A model generated the notes under the pieces. The model ran no database searches and was not told the DNA's origin. It saw only the letters and a program-made list of their open reading frames with translations. Below, one piece after another: positions 1-15,000 of a stretch of DNA of 64,000 nt (position 1 is the first letter of the stretch; the number at the start of each line of letters is the position of its first letter). This DNA comes from Mactra quadrangularis (lineage: Eukaryota > Mollusca > Bivalvia > Venerida > Mactridae). Location of the stretch: contig CM046307.1 in the NCBI GenBank assembly GCA_025267735.1, positions 35,455,231-35,519,230 on the forward strand, in the 5' to 3' direction. Made by a program: the position numbers and the translations under genes.

Positions 1-29
1 CACACAAACATAACAAATTAAAGTCAAAC

Positions 30-80
30 CTGACATCTTCCAGAAACTTCTCTAATTCCAAACCCTGAACTTGTGATACC
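30..80 (-). CDS. NRBP1: NRBP1 coding exon 12 (residues 356-373, last exon in window)
   Basis: Acceptor ATTTACAG|G; the encoded VSQVQGLELEKFLEDV matches the vertebrate LELDKFLEDVR segment. The inferred donor is AG|GTTTGA, a weak site chosen because the Arg codon splits there as expected. The next exon is off the left edge. Confidence 0.88.
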
Positions 81-3000
81 CTGTAAATAAAACAAAAACA
101 TGATATTACTAAAACAGATTTGGACATAGAATCATGACTGGCATGCTTAGATTAAAATCAAATTGGTTTAATATTTATTTGCAATCTATTTGAAGCCTTT
201 AATAGGATATTATTTTGATTAAATCCAATAAACTTTGATCTAAATAGATGAAATAAACTTCACCAGTCAAACAAATCAACCACCTTACATTTAGTATAAC
301 CAACAGAATCCATGGACAGCGTGCTTGAATATTTGAGGTATTTGTGTAAACAACAGAAACAACCAGTCAAATTCAAGCTAGAGTTTTGCTACTTGGCATT
401 ATACCTCCAATAGTAACACCAGTTTTAAGTAAATCCCTTCATTAATTACAAAGATTTAAAAATGTTGCACCTAAAAACTTAACCAATAAGTGTTAAGCCG
501 TTGCCAATGCGGATGCCATAGCCTTTGCACAACTATTCTCTGATTAGTAGAGCTAAAAGCTAAAAGAAGTAGACAGAGACAAGTGATGACATTTTACTGG
601 TAATCATTCAATAAAAAATTACATCAAAATTCCACTCCATTGTTTCTTTCAGCAAGAAAATTTATCCTACTAGCTCAGTACTGGGGGACTAGAAAGCAGA
701 CTCGAGAGTGATAATTCTAAGTTGAAACTTTTTTCACAAGCAAGATAAAATAAATTTGTGCAATTTTTTTTTATAAAATAAGTTTTTTTCTTGCTGCATC
801 CAGTGTAGTATAAAATTAAATCTTAGAAACAAATACCTCCATAATGTGGCTTCCTCTTCCCCAGAATTTCTTATAGAAGCTATCACTTTTTTAGGCTCAG
901 TTTTCAATATATGTGTATCTTCAGCTATATATTCTACAAGCTGGGCTGTAAATATATGTATATACATTTTCTTTCATGCTTTACAGTTAAATGGGGCGTT
1001 AATAAAAATCTGGCTTCTTGTATCTATCTATCAATCTCCCTGGTGAGTCCTTTACACTGCTAAATAGGGCTGTCATGATAAACCAGTATACTGGTATATT
1101 GCAATATGCAGCAATGTGTACTGCGATACGAATTGAACATACTGGTATTTAGCAATATTTTCATTTCAATGGAAAATTCTTCCCTACACAAAATGAAAGT
1201 AGCAAAATCTCAGTTTTTCTATGGTACATTCGATACTTCAAGACAGGAAATTGTGAAACAAGCATGGCGTCCAGGAGCTTGATTGCTAGGATGTTCTGCA
1301 GCTAAGGGGGTGATTGCTTCTTCCAATCCAATCATTTTTATATGCAAAACATAATAACACAGTCCTAAATGACAGAAAGAGGCTAGATTCTATCAGTAGC
1401 TGCATGTATGATTTGCAATGTTTCTGCTAAATACAGTGAAGGCACAACAAAGGTAAAAACCCACAATACATCATGATACGTATTGCGATATGGTGCTGGC
1501 AAATTGCAATATATTGCAATATGCTTCTGGTGTATTGTGACAGCCCTTATGTTTAGTGCAGCTGACAAATTGGTGCAACAGAATATACCAACTCCACAGT
1601 ATCCACTTGAGTGAAGCAATCACAGGTAGATTTCTTGCTCTATGAAATTAGCAGTGCCCCAATGGGGTTTAAACCCAGGACCACTTGATCCCTAAGAAAG
1701 GTCCTACGACTGGATTACTGTTCTAACAGAAATAGGAACTAAATTGAATAACTTACCATTATTTACAATAGCATGAGCTGCTAGGAGTGTTAATGAATGA
1801 ACTTCAAACAATACAGAATGAAACAATAAATCACGAGCTGTAGGACGTCTTACTGGATCTTTTTCTAAACATTTCTCTAGAAAATCCTGAAATATAACAA
1901 ACATAAAAGACATGAGTATACTTTGTTAGTCTAGGAAATAGACAAAATATCCAGAATTCAAGTATTTGGGTGTTCCCCTACGCTACAAACTATTTTCACT
2001 GCTGCAATAAAAGGATCTGTACAAGGAACAATAGATTAATCAAAATTTCATGTTTTTTAGCATTCATGTGTAACAAACTTTTTACCACCTAGGCACAGAA
2101 TTATACTTTTTCATATATCACACCAATCAAAAAATGTCTTACCGGGGTCTTAGAGAAGTTTTAAGGGGACACAATACCCCTCATCACCAGAAAAAAAATC
2201 AGAATCTGAGTTCAGAAAATGGCACAAAATAGTGACAAGATAGCAGTCTCTAAAAAGTACTAGCACATTGGATCTAATTTTTAGAAAATACTGCTAAATG
2301 AAGTACAAATTGAGGATATAAAAGCAAGAATTACATTTTTGCCCATTCCACTTTACCCAAACATTGCTATGGTAACTGAGATTGGGGTACTAATGACAAT
2401 CTTGCAGAAAATAATGTTATGTTCCAGTGCTCAGTTCCTGGGGGGGGTACTGTAGGCCTAATGGCAATGCAGCACTCCTTATAGGGCATATTCTACAGGG
2501 TCATGGAGTCTAAGCAGACAAAAGTGATCACAAAAAAGAAATATGAAGTACTGTGTACTTATATTCCTTTACTTGATTAGGCTTTGGTAGTAATACTATA
2601 GGTAATGGAAAATAAAGCTGTAAAAGTAGATTTCTAAAATCTTGTGAAATAAAATTGACTTTTCTCAACAATCAATCAACAAGTTTAAGATAATAATAAC
2701 TAAAGTTTTCTAAAAGTTCAACAAGTGTAAAAATGAATTGAAACATCAAAAATACAGAGGTTCTACTAATTAATACATAATATTGAAGTCCTGACTATAA
2801 ATATTATAGGTACAATTGTTTCCTCAACCTAAAAACCTAAGTTATCAGACTATGCAGCCTACAAAGGTAACAGTATGTTTACATGACGTCATGATTATAC
2901 CTAGCAACATACACTGTACAAAGTTTAAGAGTACAAGTAATTTCAACCTAATAACATCAAAATATCAGCAATAAGTTATCAAAAGTTGTTTATTAAATTT

Positions 3001-6000
3001 TCATAAAGTTGCTTAATTTTGCTTAAGACTTACTTACTTAAGTAATCTAATCTAAAAATATTAATTTAATGCCAAAAAAAAGAACTTGGAGAAAAAATAT
3101 TAAAAAGATCAAAATATATCCTGACCACAGATGCCAGACACAGCTTTGTTTCTTATTGTATAGAAAGACATATATACAATAAGAAAGAAAGCTGTGGCTG
3201 GCACCTGTGGTCCATACTGTATCAGTTAAAATCTCAGTCTGATCTTGTGACCAAATTCTTGTCATTTTAATACCCATGGTGACAAAAATTTGGCACAGTG
3301 ACTGAGTTCTGCTAACAGTTACCAAAAATAATAATGCTAGAGTACCAGTTTTTGGTATCTGTCATCAATTTGGTCTGAGTGAATATCAGTCAGTCAATTA
3401 GTAAGGAAATAAAATAACTCTACTGTTTAAGGTGAAAAAAATGGCCAAAGTTTGCCCATGTCCAAACCAGTTTAGGGTTAATAGTTTATCACAAAATCTA
3501 TACAATTTTATAATTAATTAGTGACTTACAAATTGTTTTGATATAAGACATATGACCAGAAGCTGTCATTAGAGTCAAGATAAACATATAACTAATAATA
3601 CCATCATAAAATGTGTCATCTAGACGACAGCTTTACTGACATGTTTATGATTCCCAGACAGATCAGCAATGAAACACCTAGTTATACCTGACAACATTAT
3701 ATATCATATGTTGACAAGACACATGTGGGGTATCATCCCATACATAATAATAATAATAACAATAAAGTCAGGTGAATAACTTGATGTAACCATAACAAAT
3801 TGATCTGTCACAGTGTTACCTAGATCATAGTTAAATCATCATCTCTCAGACTTGGCGCACATAATCTAAAAATTGAAATAGGACGCCATAATGGAATAAT
3901 GAGACAAAAAAGAATTTGAAAAACTTATGCTCACAAAATGCCATAGAAACTGACTACCATTTTCTAATGTGTTGTCAATCATTAAAAGAAGCCTGAACTA
4001 AATATTTTAAACAAACATCTTGGCCTCCACTTAAAACATTTTACTATTTAATGGTGAGTAGAAATGAACATGTTCAGGCATGTTCATGTTTGACAAGTGA
4101 TGGTGTTTTAAGTAGTAAAAATCTACCCCATATGTCTCAGTATAGACAATTTTAGGGCATTTTTGAGATTTTTATTGTATACTTCTTGAAATCTGTAGGT
4201 CAGTTAGTCCTAAAATAGCAAGACTTAATTATTTGACACTATTACAGACACCAAGTGATAATCAAAAATATTGAACCAAATCTGTGAACAAGTACCTTTA
4301 AGGATATTTCTGTTTTATCAAAATATATTAACACTGTGGCAATGTGACTATGACATGACAAATGCATTTGTCTCAAGGACAAAACCGCAAAAAATCTGCC
4401 TTGACAGTTTAAGTATTTCAATTCTAGCCAGATTTACATGATACCTACTTGAGGCTAAGCAGAAAAGTGTATACTATTTGCTGCATATTCAAATTTCTCA
4501 ATTCACACTATATGTACATATTGTACATCAAATTTGTCAGAATAACACAGTAATTGATAATCAAAATAAGGGCTGATGATTGTTAATCAAAATAGTTGGT
4601 AGCCCACCAGGTATATACAGAAGATGCCAGCTTAGTGGAAAGGTGAGTACTAGTGTTAGATATGGGTCTAGGAAAACTAGGTTACATGCTTTGGTCTGTG
4701 TTTCATTAAAAATCCTAGGGCAGGCTTCTAAAATTGGTCCTAGGACAATCCTAGGATTTGACTAAGGTGCGTTTCAACAAAAAGTCCTAGGACGAAAATT
4801 ATCCTAGGAGCTACTCTTCAAATGGAGGAGACGTTTGTTTATAAAAAGAGAACATCCGGTTCAAGTGGTATTTGCCAACTGCATAAAAAGAAGCTTCAAA
4901 AGAAAATCTTACTGGATGAAAGAAGAACTTGATATATACTGATTCAATGCGTGGCCAACAGACAAGACATACTTTGGATCATATTACAGAAACTTCTTTC
5001 CTAAAAAAAATCCTTGAATATCCCAATACTTACTTAACTTTTTAAGATGCTTTTACCTACTTTTTCTACTTAAATTACAATAATATTAGTGTCAGGGCAC
5101 TACACCAAACATTCTCAATCTACAACTTCACAGGTTCTGATACTCCATAATTTACAGTTTAATATACCCTTGTTTAAACTATAATGTATCTTCTACAAGA
5201 TGTGAACATAAAAATTACCTTCTTAATACAAAGTTCCAGTTGAAACTCAGTCATGCTAGTAGATGGGCAGGCATACTTGATTGTCTTGTGTGTAAAAATT
5301 CTACATATTAATATATTCTACAAATAAATTCTTTCAACAATAGTTACAATTCAACAAAAATTTTGGCACAAAACAATTGTTTAAAAAAGTTTATTTACTC
5401 TTTGTAATGGATTCTCTATAGACTGTAAAGTCTTTTCAATTGCTTCCTTTGTGATCACATTACTACTTTCACCATTACCTTGGATACCAAGTGCTGCCAT
5501 CTATAAATACAATAGATATTATACAAATAACATGTATCTTTAAATAAAATTTATAGAGACATATAATTTTATGACCCTAGAAGAGTTACAATGTTGGACT
5601 GGTAATCACTAGATAGCCAGCTCTGCGTTGGTTCGAACCCATCCAAAACCTACCCTGTTGTTTCCTTTTGTGCAAGAAACTTTACCCTACTAGCTCAGTA
5701 CTTGGGGATCAGAAAGCAGACTCAAAAGTGATTAATCTAAGTTTTAAGAACATGTTTCACACTGGAGCTTAAATAAATTAGAATAAACTAAATATAATTT
5801 TATTGCAATTAAATAAAGTCAAATTACAACTTTTTTAAACATGAGTTCTTCAAACTTGAACTTGGAATTTGTAGCAATTCAATTGATTGTACTGTGAAGA
5901 AACTGTTGGATGGCAGTGTACACTGATAATCATAAACACTTGCTTTTTTACATAGGGTTTTCCCCATGTTTAGAAGTAGGCTGTAGCAAATCCTCATCAA

Positions 6001-9000
6001 AATTTGTCTCCAACGATTACATTAGGCCATGACTGCGCAATTCAAGGGATAATTACTCCTTTAATGAATATAGGTCACATTAAGCTTTAGCAAGTAGACA
6101 ATATGCTGTTTGTGCAATTGTTTCTTTTGAAAGGGAAAGTTTCCTAGCACAGCTTCTGTTTGTTATATGTTTGCATACATTTTCAAATGGAACCCCATGT
6201 CGGACAGCACTTTGAGTGATTTGATGATTTAATATTATTACCTCTAATGCACACATTCCAAATGAATAAATATCAACAGCTGTAGTTACTGGACCACTTG
6301 CTGAAATTTTACAATAAATATTTTATTAATCAAAAACATGTAAACTTATATTTTCTTTCAATGAATGAAAACTATATTGTTTTGGGTTGTCAGCCATCAT
6401 TTGTTTGTCTATCGTGTTTCATGCCGACTCTACCTACAATCACCATATTCTCTGGCCCTGGTGACACTTAGATATATGGACTTAAGCTTTTAACCATTTC
6501 AAAGCACATATCAATTCCAGTGGCTGAAGTTTAAATTCTAAATACTACAATAATCTACTATATAACTTTAATGGAGAGAACTAAATTTTGAAACAATAGA
6601 ACAATCCATGCTATCCAGAAATATCATCAGAAACTTTGAACCAAAATGTTGCAATAGAAAGCTATATTCATGGGTAGTTAAACCTGGACCCCTATAATTC
6701 GTTAATACCTATAACACTTCAGCAATGATTTAGCTAAATTTTGCATACTATCATATTTCATCTTTTCCTTCTAGGATTATGATTTTTAGAAGTTTTAAAT
6801 GATAAAAAAAACTTTCCATAGGATGTAATGCAAAATATTTGCAATCTTTCTTCAAAAATCCGATGGGTGAAATATAAGGCTGTTCTGATTATAACATTTT
6901 TATATCTACGATGTTTTTGTTCTAAATCCTGTGCACTCACTGTAAATTTGTCACTTAAATAAACATTTGACTATCAGCTTAATTGTAAAGTAGAGGCCCT
7001 GTTTTAATTACACTAGTAATAGAACATGCGTGAAGTTTTTAAACAGTTTAAGCTAATTGGACAAACAATAAATTCAGTATCAGGGCCCCTAAGCTATAAT
7101 TTTGTATCTACTGTTATATGGCTGTTCTGATGAGGGCACATACCCATTTGACAAAACCCTCTTTTTGGCTTTAAAATTTGCATTGCAAGTCTATAGAAAG
7201 TATGTTGTGTAATTGAAAAAAAACCTCTAATTTTTTATTTGAGAAGGCAAATACTATACTCAAACGAAAAAGAAACGCAGGGTAAACTTCAGTGGTGATT
7301 TATGGTGAATTATAAGAATGATATTAAAATTGGTATATTGATTTATCAAGAACTATCTTTCGTGAACTAAATTTGGAAATTTTCGTTGGATTTTGACCTT
7401 TACTTTTTGTGTTATTCCAGAGGGGAATGTGCCGCTATCCAAGTCATTCGACGCGCGCGACGTGGAGGAGTAAGAGGCAAACCAATGCACGGACGTCTAC
7501 AACAAAGACCCGCCTCACGTAATCGGTTCCTTACAGTTTGGGAGTGAATACGACGGTTATGATTGCCTACTGTATTCTTAGCAGTTTCAGTGGCAGTAAC
7601 GTAAGGATTACGCAGGTGTGCGAGACGTATGGCCCTGTCCTGACGTCATGTCGTGACGCGCGGACGCCCTGTCCGAGGCCGGTCGGCAAGCCTTCAAGTT
7701 TCCCTAAGTCGACGAACAAGTCGCACTATGGTCGAAACATTCACGCCAAACTGCATAGCCACCTGCTGTTGCGTTTGACCTTGCATTAGCAACGTAATGG
7801 CCTGACCCCGCTGAACGTCAGTAAGCCTTGCCATTTACGTAGAAAGTTAAAACAGAGTTTTAATACGGAAAACAGTGTATAAATGTCTAGAGTATTGGAT
7901 GATATGAAAAGATGTGTTAAAGAAATTATCAAAATTATTCTGCACGAATTTTTTGCATTTCTTCGCTTGTATTACGTGACACTGAACGTTTCATGCTTCA
8001 GTAACTTTTCATTATGCGTTGAGTAAATAGATGCCTTGATAATAATCTGACCAATTTTCATCATCTTACACCAAGGCGATAAAAAGTTATTCCATATCAT
8101 TTTACCCTGCGTTTCTTTTTCGTTTGGGTATAGTTATTAACTTATTATACATACAAAATTTTAGTTAATTCCACCTGACAGTTATTGAGATATTACATGA
8201 GTTTAGGGGCACAGGTTCAACCCAAACTGCCTATCAACTAGTTTACAATTTTTACAAGCACTAGCCAGACCTAATGTTATATAGAAATGGGACAACCTAT
8301 CAACTAGCTCAAAAATATTTTTACAAGCCCAACTCAATTTTCACAAGTACAGGGCTTCTTGCCAGTGGGTTAAGGTATAAACTGTTGTAATAAATCATGG
8401 TCTTATCAATCAATAATAATATGACTTAACACATACCTCCATATTCAGGGGCCACACAATGCATATTCTTTAAATCATCTCTGTATGTCTTAACATGATG
8501 CATGGCATCAGGAGCAACTGTAATACAAACAAAAATATACATATATATTTTATATGTTCATAATATTGATTTCTATTATCATCTAGAATGTATGTTTTAT
8601 ACAGCTCACATGCAAAAACCTGAGCCATCAAATACTCTATAATCATAGGCATTAGTATTTTCATTTGGAATAATAATGATTGTGCCAGCTGCCTTTAAGA
8701 GTAAGAGATTAAATTCCCACATGACATCAGGGATCATCCTAGCCCAGAATTTTAGGGAGAAGTGAATCAAGGCGCATGCACCAAAAGGCAGAGGATATCC
8801 TCCTCCTGTATTTTTTTTTTACATTTTAGACCTTAAATGGTGGCCTCTGATGCCTTTTCCTGAGTTCATTTGGAATGGTGCAAATATCCAATTAGTGCAC
8901 TAATACAGTCATGGGACTATCTAAAAGTGCTTTTTGTGGACATGTGTCCTCTACGGACAGGTTCAGTTGGACATGTGTTATAAAATGTTTACAGTAGAAA

Positions 9001-12000
9001 TAACTTCCTAGGCATAAGCCAGTACTTACTAACTCCAACATTTAAACAACTGTTCTTAGTTATTAATTAGCATTGGCTCTTCAACTTTTACAACTTTCAA
9101 TAAATCTTATTATGCATACTTTTTTCTAATGTAAAAAATTTGTATATGAAACATTTGGGCCAAATCAAAAAGTGAATTAACATAAAGTAAATGGGTTGCA
9201 GTCTGCCTATGAACTCAACAAATCACGTATCCGAAATTTTGCATTAGGATAAACTTATTCAATCAGCGAATGACCAGGTGCAGAAGCAATTGACTTGTTA
9301 AAAGATGCACTGTGATTGGCGGTCTCGCAAGGCAACGTATAGAGCGTCGCGATTGGCCAATGAGCGGTCGTTATTGATTTTATGGGCAGAGTAATAACTA
9401 CAGAGTGACAGCTGGATGTCGCTGTGATAGTCATTGAGAGATTAGAGACTCTCGGCGAGGGTTTGTTACCAAATTGGTCAGCGATTTCAAAGTCCCTTTT
9501 TTTAGCTCAGATCTTTGAACAGAGCGAAGTCGGTGACGTTCAGGCGACAACTCCGCCCGAATCGCCCTCTAGGATGATTATTGGACTATTATAATAATGC
9601 AAAATATTTTGCCTATGTATAATAATTTATTATGTATAGTTCTTTGCAAGTACTATCTTTTATAGAAGCAAAAGTATAAAAGGGCCATAGTTCAATCAAA
9701 AATCATAATAAAAAAATGTACATAATTATGTAAGGCTATACAACTTGGTATTTGACCTACAATGGTAACCCAGTAAACATGTTCAAAGTTTTAGAAGAAT
9801 TCCTTCAATAGTTCTAAGACATCAAACAAAAGCTGACAGAGGAGACAGCATGCTCGACTAAGTAAGTATTTGTCACAGGAGATGTGGCTGATGATAAGGA
9901 ACATACATATTTAAAATTTGAAAATATAATCTTAACTAATTTAAAGTAAATAAATAAATAAACCAGAGCTCCGCTGGGCGGGGCATTATACGCCCGTGTG
10001 CAGTCCATGCTGTGTTCTATCTCATATGAAGTCCCTGTGACCTAGACCAATGACCCAGGAATAGGTCCTTAACTGGAGGGATATCCAAAGCAAAGATTTT
10101 GAGAACCTAGGTACAGCCATGGTTGAGTAATCACTGGCAAAAAGTTTTCCCACACTAACTTCCAGTGACCTTGACCCTGGGGCTTCAGAACCAAAAGTTC
10201 TCACCCTTGAACCAAAGAGTATTGAGAAATAAAATTTGGTGATTAATCTTAGATAAAGTTGGTTGTTGGAAAAGGTTTTTCCTCATGATTTCCTAGTGAC
10301 TTTGACCTTTCACCCAGGGCCCTAAAACCAAAGAGGCATATGCTAGACATTTAGGCTACCCTTAAATAAAATTCGGTGAGCCTAGGTACAATCATTATTG
10401 AGTTATTGTCCAGAAAATGTTTCAATACAAATTAAGTCCCAGTGACTTTGACTTATGACCCAGGGGTCTCCAAATCAAAAGGGAACATCCTCTACAAAAG
10501 AGCTATCAGCACATTATTCCTTGACAAATGGGTTGATCCACATAAAATTTGTTAACCTAAGTACAATCATTGTTAAGTTATTGTCCAGACAAGGTTTTTC
10601 CATATGATGGCCCCTGTGACCTTCACCTGTGACCTAGGCGCCTCAACACCAATAGGGAACATCCTTGACACATGGGCTACCCTCACATAAAATTTGGTGA
10701 ACTAATTTCATGTTACTTATTAAATATAGCATTATTTCCATTGTTTGCCATTTTGACTTTATTAACATATTGATTGAACATTTGAATGATGCCCCTGTGA
10801 CCTGGACCTTTGACCCAGGGGCCCCAAAACCAATAGGGCATATCCTTGACACAAGGGCTACTCTCACATAAAATTTGGTGAACCTAGGTACATTGGTGGT
10901 TCAGTTATTGTCCGGACAAGGTTTTACTGCTTGCCATTTTGACTTTATTAACATATTGATTGAACATTTGAAGTCACTGCTTGGTAATTTGATATCTTCT
11001 GGTTGAAGGTTTAAACTTAACAATGTTTCCCCAAAACTAATAAGGCACATCCTTGACACATGAGCTACTCTCACATGAAATTTGGTGAACCTAGGTACAG
11101 TCATTGTTGAGTTATTACCAGGACAATGTTTTTCGATATGATGCCCCTGTGACCTTGACCTTTGACCCAGGGGCCTCAAAACTAATAGAGCATATCCTTG
11201 ACACATGTGCTACTCTCACATAAAATTTGGTGAACCTAGGTACATTGGTGGTTCAGTTATTGTCTGGACAAATTTTTTCCATATGATGCCTCTGTGACTT
11301 TGACCCTTGAACCTGGGGCCCCAAAACCTATAGGGCGCATCCTTTACACAAGAGCTACCTTTACATAAAATTTTGTGAACCTAGATGCAGTTGTTGTTGA
11401 GTTATTGCCCGGACAAGGTTTTTCAATATGATGCCCCTGTGACCTTGACCTTTGACCCAGGGGCCCCAAAACCAATAGGGCATATCCTTGACACAAGGGC
11501 TACTCTCACATAAAATTTGGTGAACCTAGGTACATTGGTGGTTCAGTTATTGTCCGGACAAGTTTTTATTGTTCGCCATTTTGACTTTATTAACATATTG
11601 ATTGAACATTTGAAGTCACTGCTTGGTAATTTGATATCTTCTGGTTGAAGGTTTAAACTTAACCCTGTTTCCCCAAAACTAATAAGGCACATCCTTGACA
11701 CATGGGCTACTCTCACATGAAATTTCATGTTACTTATTAAATATAGCATTATTTCCATTGTTTGCCATTTTGACTTTATTAACATATTGATTGAACATTT
11801 GAATGATGCCCCTGTGACCTGGACCTTTGACCCAGGGGCCCCAAAACCAATAGGGCATATCCTTGACACAAGGGCTACTCTCACATAAAATTTGGTGAAC
11901 CTAGGTACATTGGTGGTTCAGTTATTGTCCGGACAAGGTTTTACTGCTTGCCATTTTGACTTTATTAACATATTGATTGAACATTTGAAGTCACTGCTTG

Positions 12001-15000
12001 GTAATTTGATATCTTCTGGTTGAAGGTTTAAACTTAACAATGTTTCCCCAAAACTAATAAGGCACATCCTTGACACATGAGCTACTCTCACATGAAATTT
12101 GGTGAACCTAGGTACAGTCATTGTTGAGTTATTACCAGGACAATGTTTTTCGATATGATGCCCCTGTGACCTTGACCTTTGACCCAGGGGCCTCAAAACT
12201 AATAGAGCATATCCTTGACACATGTGCTACTCTCACATAAAATTTGGTGAACCTAGGTACATTGGTGGTTCAGTTATTGTCTGGACAAATTTTTTCCATA
12301 TGATGCCTCTGTGACTTTGACCCTTGAACCTGGTGCCCCAAAACCTATAGGGCGCATCCTTTACACATGGGCTACTCTCACATAAAATTTGGTGAACCTA
12401 GGTACAGTGGTTGTAGAGTTATTGTCCGATCAAGGTTTTTCAATATGATGCCCTTGTGACCTTGACCTTTGACCCAGGGGCCCCAAAACCAATAGGGCAT
12501 ATCCTTGACACAAGGGCTACTCTCACATAAAATTTGGTGAACCTAGGTACATTGGTGGTTCAGTTATTGTCCGGACAAGTTTTTATTGTTTGCCATTTTG
12601 ACTTTATTAACATATTGATTGAACATTTGAAGTCACTGCTTGGTAATTTGATATCTTCTGGTTGAAGGTTTAAACTTAACCCTGTTTCCCCAAAACTAAT
12701 AAGGCACATCCTTGACACATGGGCTACTCTCACATGAAATTTGGTGAACCTAGGTACAGTCATTTTTGAGTTATTACCAGGACAATGTTTTTCGATATGA
12801 TGCCCCTGTGACCTTGACCTTTGACCCAGGGGCCTCAAAACTAATAAAGTTCCTTGACACATGGGCTACTCTCACATAAAATTTGGTGAACCTAGGTACA
12901 TTGGTGGTTCAGTTATTGTCCGGACAAAGTTTTTTCATATGATGCCTCTGTGACCTTGACCTTTGAACCTGGGGCCCCATAAACCTATAGGGCATATCCT
13001 TGACACATGGGCTACCTTCACATAAAATTTTGTGAACCTAGGTACAGTGGTTGTAGAGTTATTGTCCGGACAAGGTTTTTCAATATGATGCCCTTGTGAC
13101 CTTGACCTTTGACCCAGGGGCCCCAAAACCTACAGGAAACATTCTTGACACAAGGGCTACTCTCACCTAAAATTGGGTGAATCTAGATAGATTGGTTGTT
13201 CAGTTATTGTCAGGACAAGTTTTTTACCTATATGAGGCCCCTGTGACCTTGACCTTTGACCCAGGGGCCCCAAAACCAATAGGGAACATCTCTGACACAT
13301 GAGCTACTTTTACATAAAATTTTGTGAACCTAGGTACAGTCGTTGTTGAGTTATTGTCCGGACAAGTTTTACCTATTTTAAGTCCCAGTGACCTTGACCT
13401 TTGACCCTGGGGTCTCAAAATCAATAGGGAACCTCCTCCACCCAAGGGCTATCCACACATAAAATTTTAGGAACCTAGGTACATCCTTTCTTGAGTTATC
13501 ATCCGGACAAGCAATTGTCCACGGACAGACGGACAGACGGACAACATCATAACATAATACGTCCGTTTTTTCAAAACGGGCGTATAAAAAAAACAAGTAA
13601 ATCTGTGAGCTAATGCTCACTAGTGATTCCCCCGCCAAAATCTAAAAATAGGCGACAAACAGGAAGTAGATGAGCAAGGAGCATGAAATCGCTTTACACC
13701 ACATGGGACTATGGGATGAAGCAATGTGCAAAGTATTAGGCTGCTGCATGTTATAGTTGCTGAGAAAACTGCGACGGAAATTTGGTAACGGACGGACGGA
13801 CGCACGCACGCACGGACAAGGGTAAAACAGTATACCCCCCTCTTCTTCGAAGCGGGGGTATAATAAAGAAAATTTTAAGTTCAAGGGGGGGGGGGGGGTG
13901 ATTCAGAAACAAAATGTATTTGGAGTTATGAACCTTGTCACATGAAATGAGGTTGATAATAAGAAACATACATTTAAAGTTTGAAGTCAATACCTAAAGA
14001 AATAAAACAGTTGCAGTAAAAACAAGCATTTTTTTAAAGAAAACTCTAAGTTCAAGAGGAGATAATTTTGAAAAAAAAGTATTTGGAGTCATGAACCTTG
14101 TCACATGAGATGTGGTTGATAATAAGGAACATACATTTAAAGTTTGAAGTCAATACCTAAAGAAATAAAACAGTTGCTATTCTGGAGTCAATAACTGTCT
14201 GATATATCTGTTATAAAGTGCAGTGAACCTATCTTATTTGAGACTTTATCATGACAAGGTTATAAACCCAGTTATCTGATTTTTACTCTACTGACCAACT
14301 TTTGTTTTATTATTTGTGAGATATTACTTTGATTGACATAATTATACACATAAAGTTGATCTAGGACACTTTACATGATTAAAAGCCAAAATTTGTTAGA
14401 TGTCAATTCAACACTAGCCAATAGATTATGATTATTCAGAACTCAAGCTATTAGGTTTTTCCACCCTTGTCTGATGAAATACAAAGAACACATTTCACAC
14501 AAAATGGATGAAATTGATGAGAATTAAATTCGATTTTATTGCTCAGTACACATATGACTCATTGTAACAGTAAAATTTCATTCATGTGTAATAAAAACAT
14601 AAAAATAAATTTGGAATGAAATAAAAAAAACATTTCTACTTTCACTTTTGAGTATTATTTCTTATCCATTGATGTGCACTGACCAAATAAAGCACTCATT
14701 GTGTTTAAATTGATAAATAATGACCACAACCATAATCATGTTTGAAAGAAAACTTTAAACCTTGTTAATTGAATATTAGCTAGATTTAAGAATTGCAAGT
14801 TGGGCTACATTTGCCCTTGATTATCAGTATCAGTATTGTTTGAAGTATCAGACCAGTTCAATCTTATCGGTATCCAAACCTACCAATTATCAACCAATGA
14901 GAAATCAACAGTAGACCATCAATCTCAAGTACTATTTCTTTAGCACTTATATAATTATTCAACAACTTTTCTAATGCTGCACTAATTTTTTTTTGGGTAA

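Noticed and set aside
5575..5745. Functional tRNA gene on the plus strand
   Set aside because: Only the B box is good; the A box and acceptor stem are missing and the sequence is dispersed.
7538..7789. Plus-strand 83-codon frame in a GC-rich patch
   Set aside because: It is antisense to a decayed Tc1 transposase, which explains the composition.
10022..13638. Ten minus-strand open frames of 60-113 codons sharing segments such as FTKFHVRVAHVSRMC
   Set aside because: They are translations of the 145-bp tandem units; their similarity follows the DNA repeat, and they have no start, splice or domain context.
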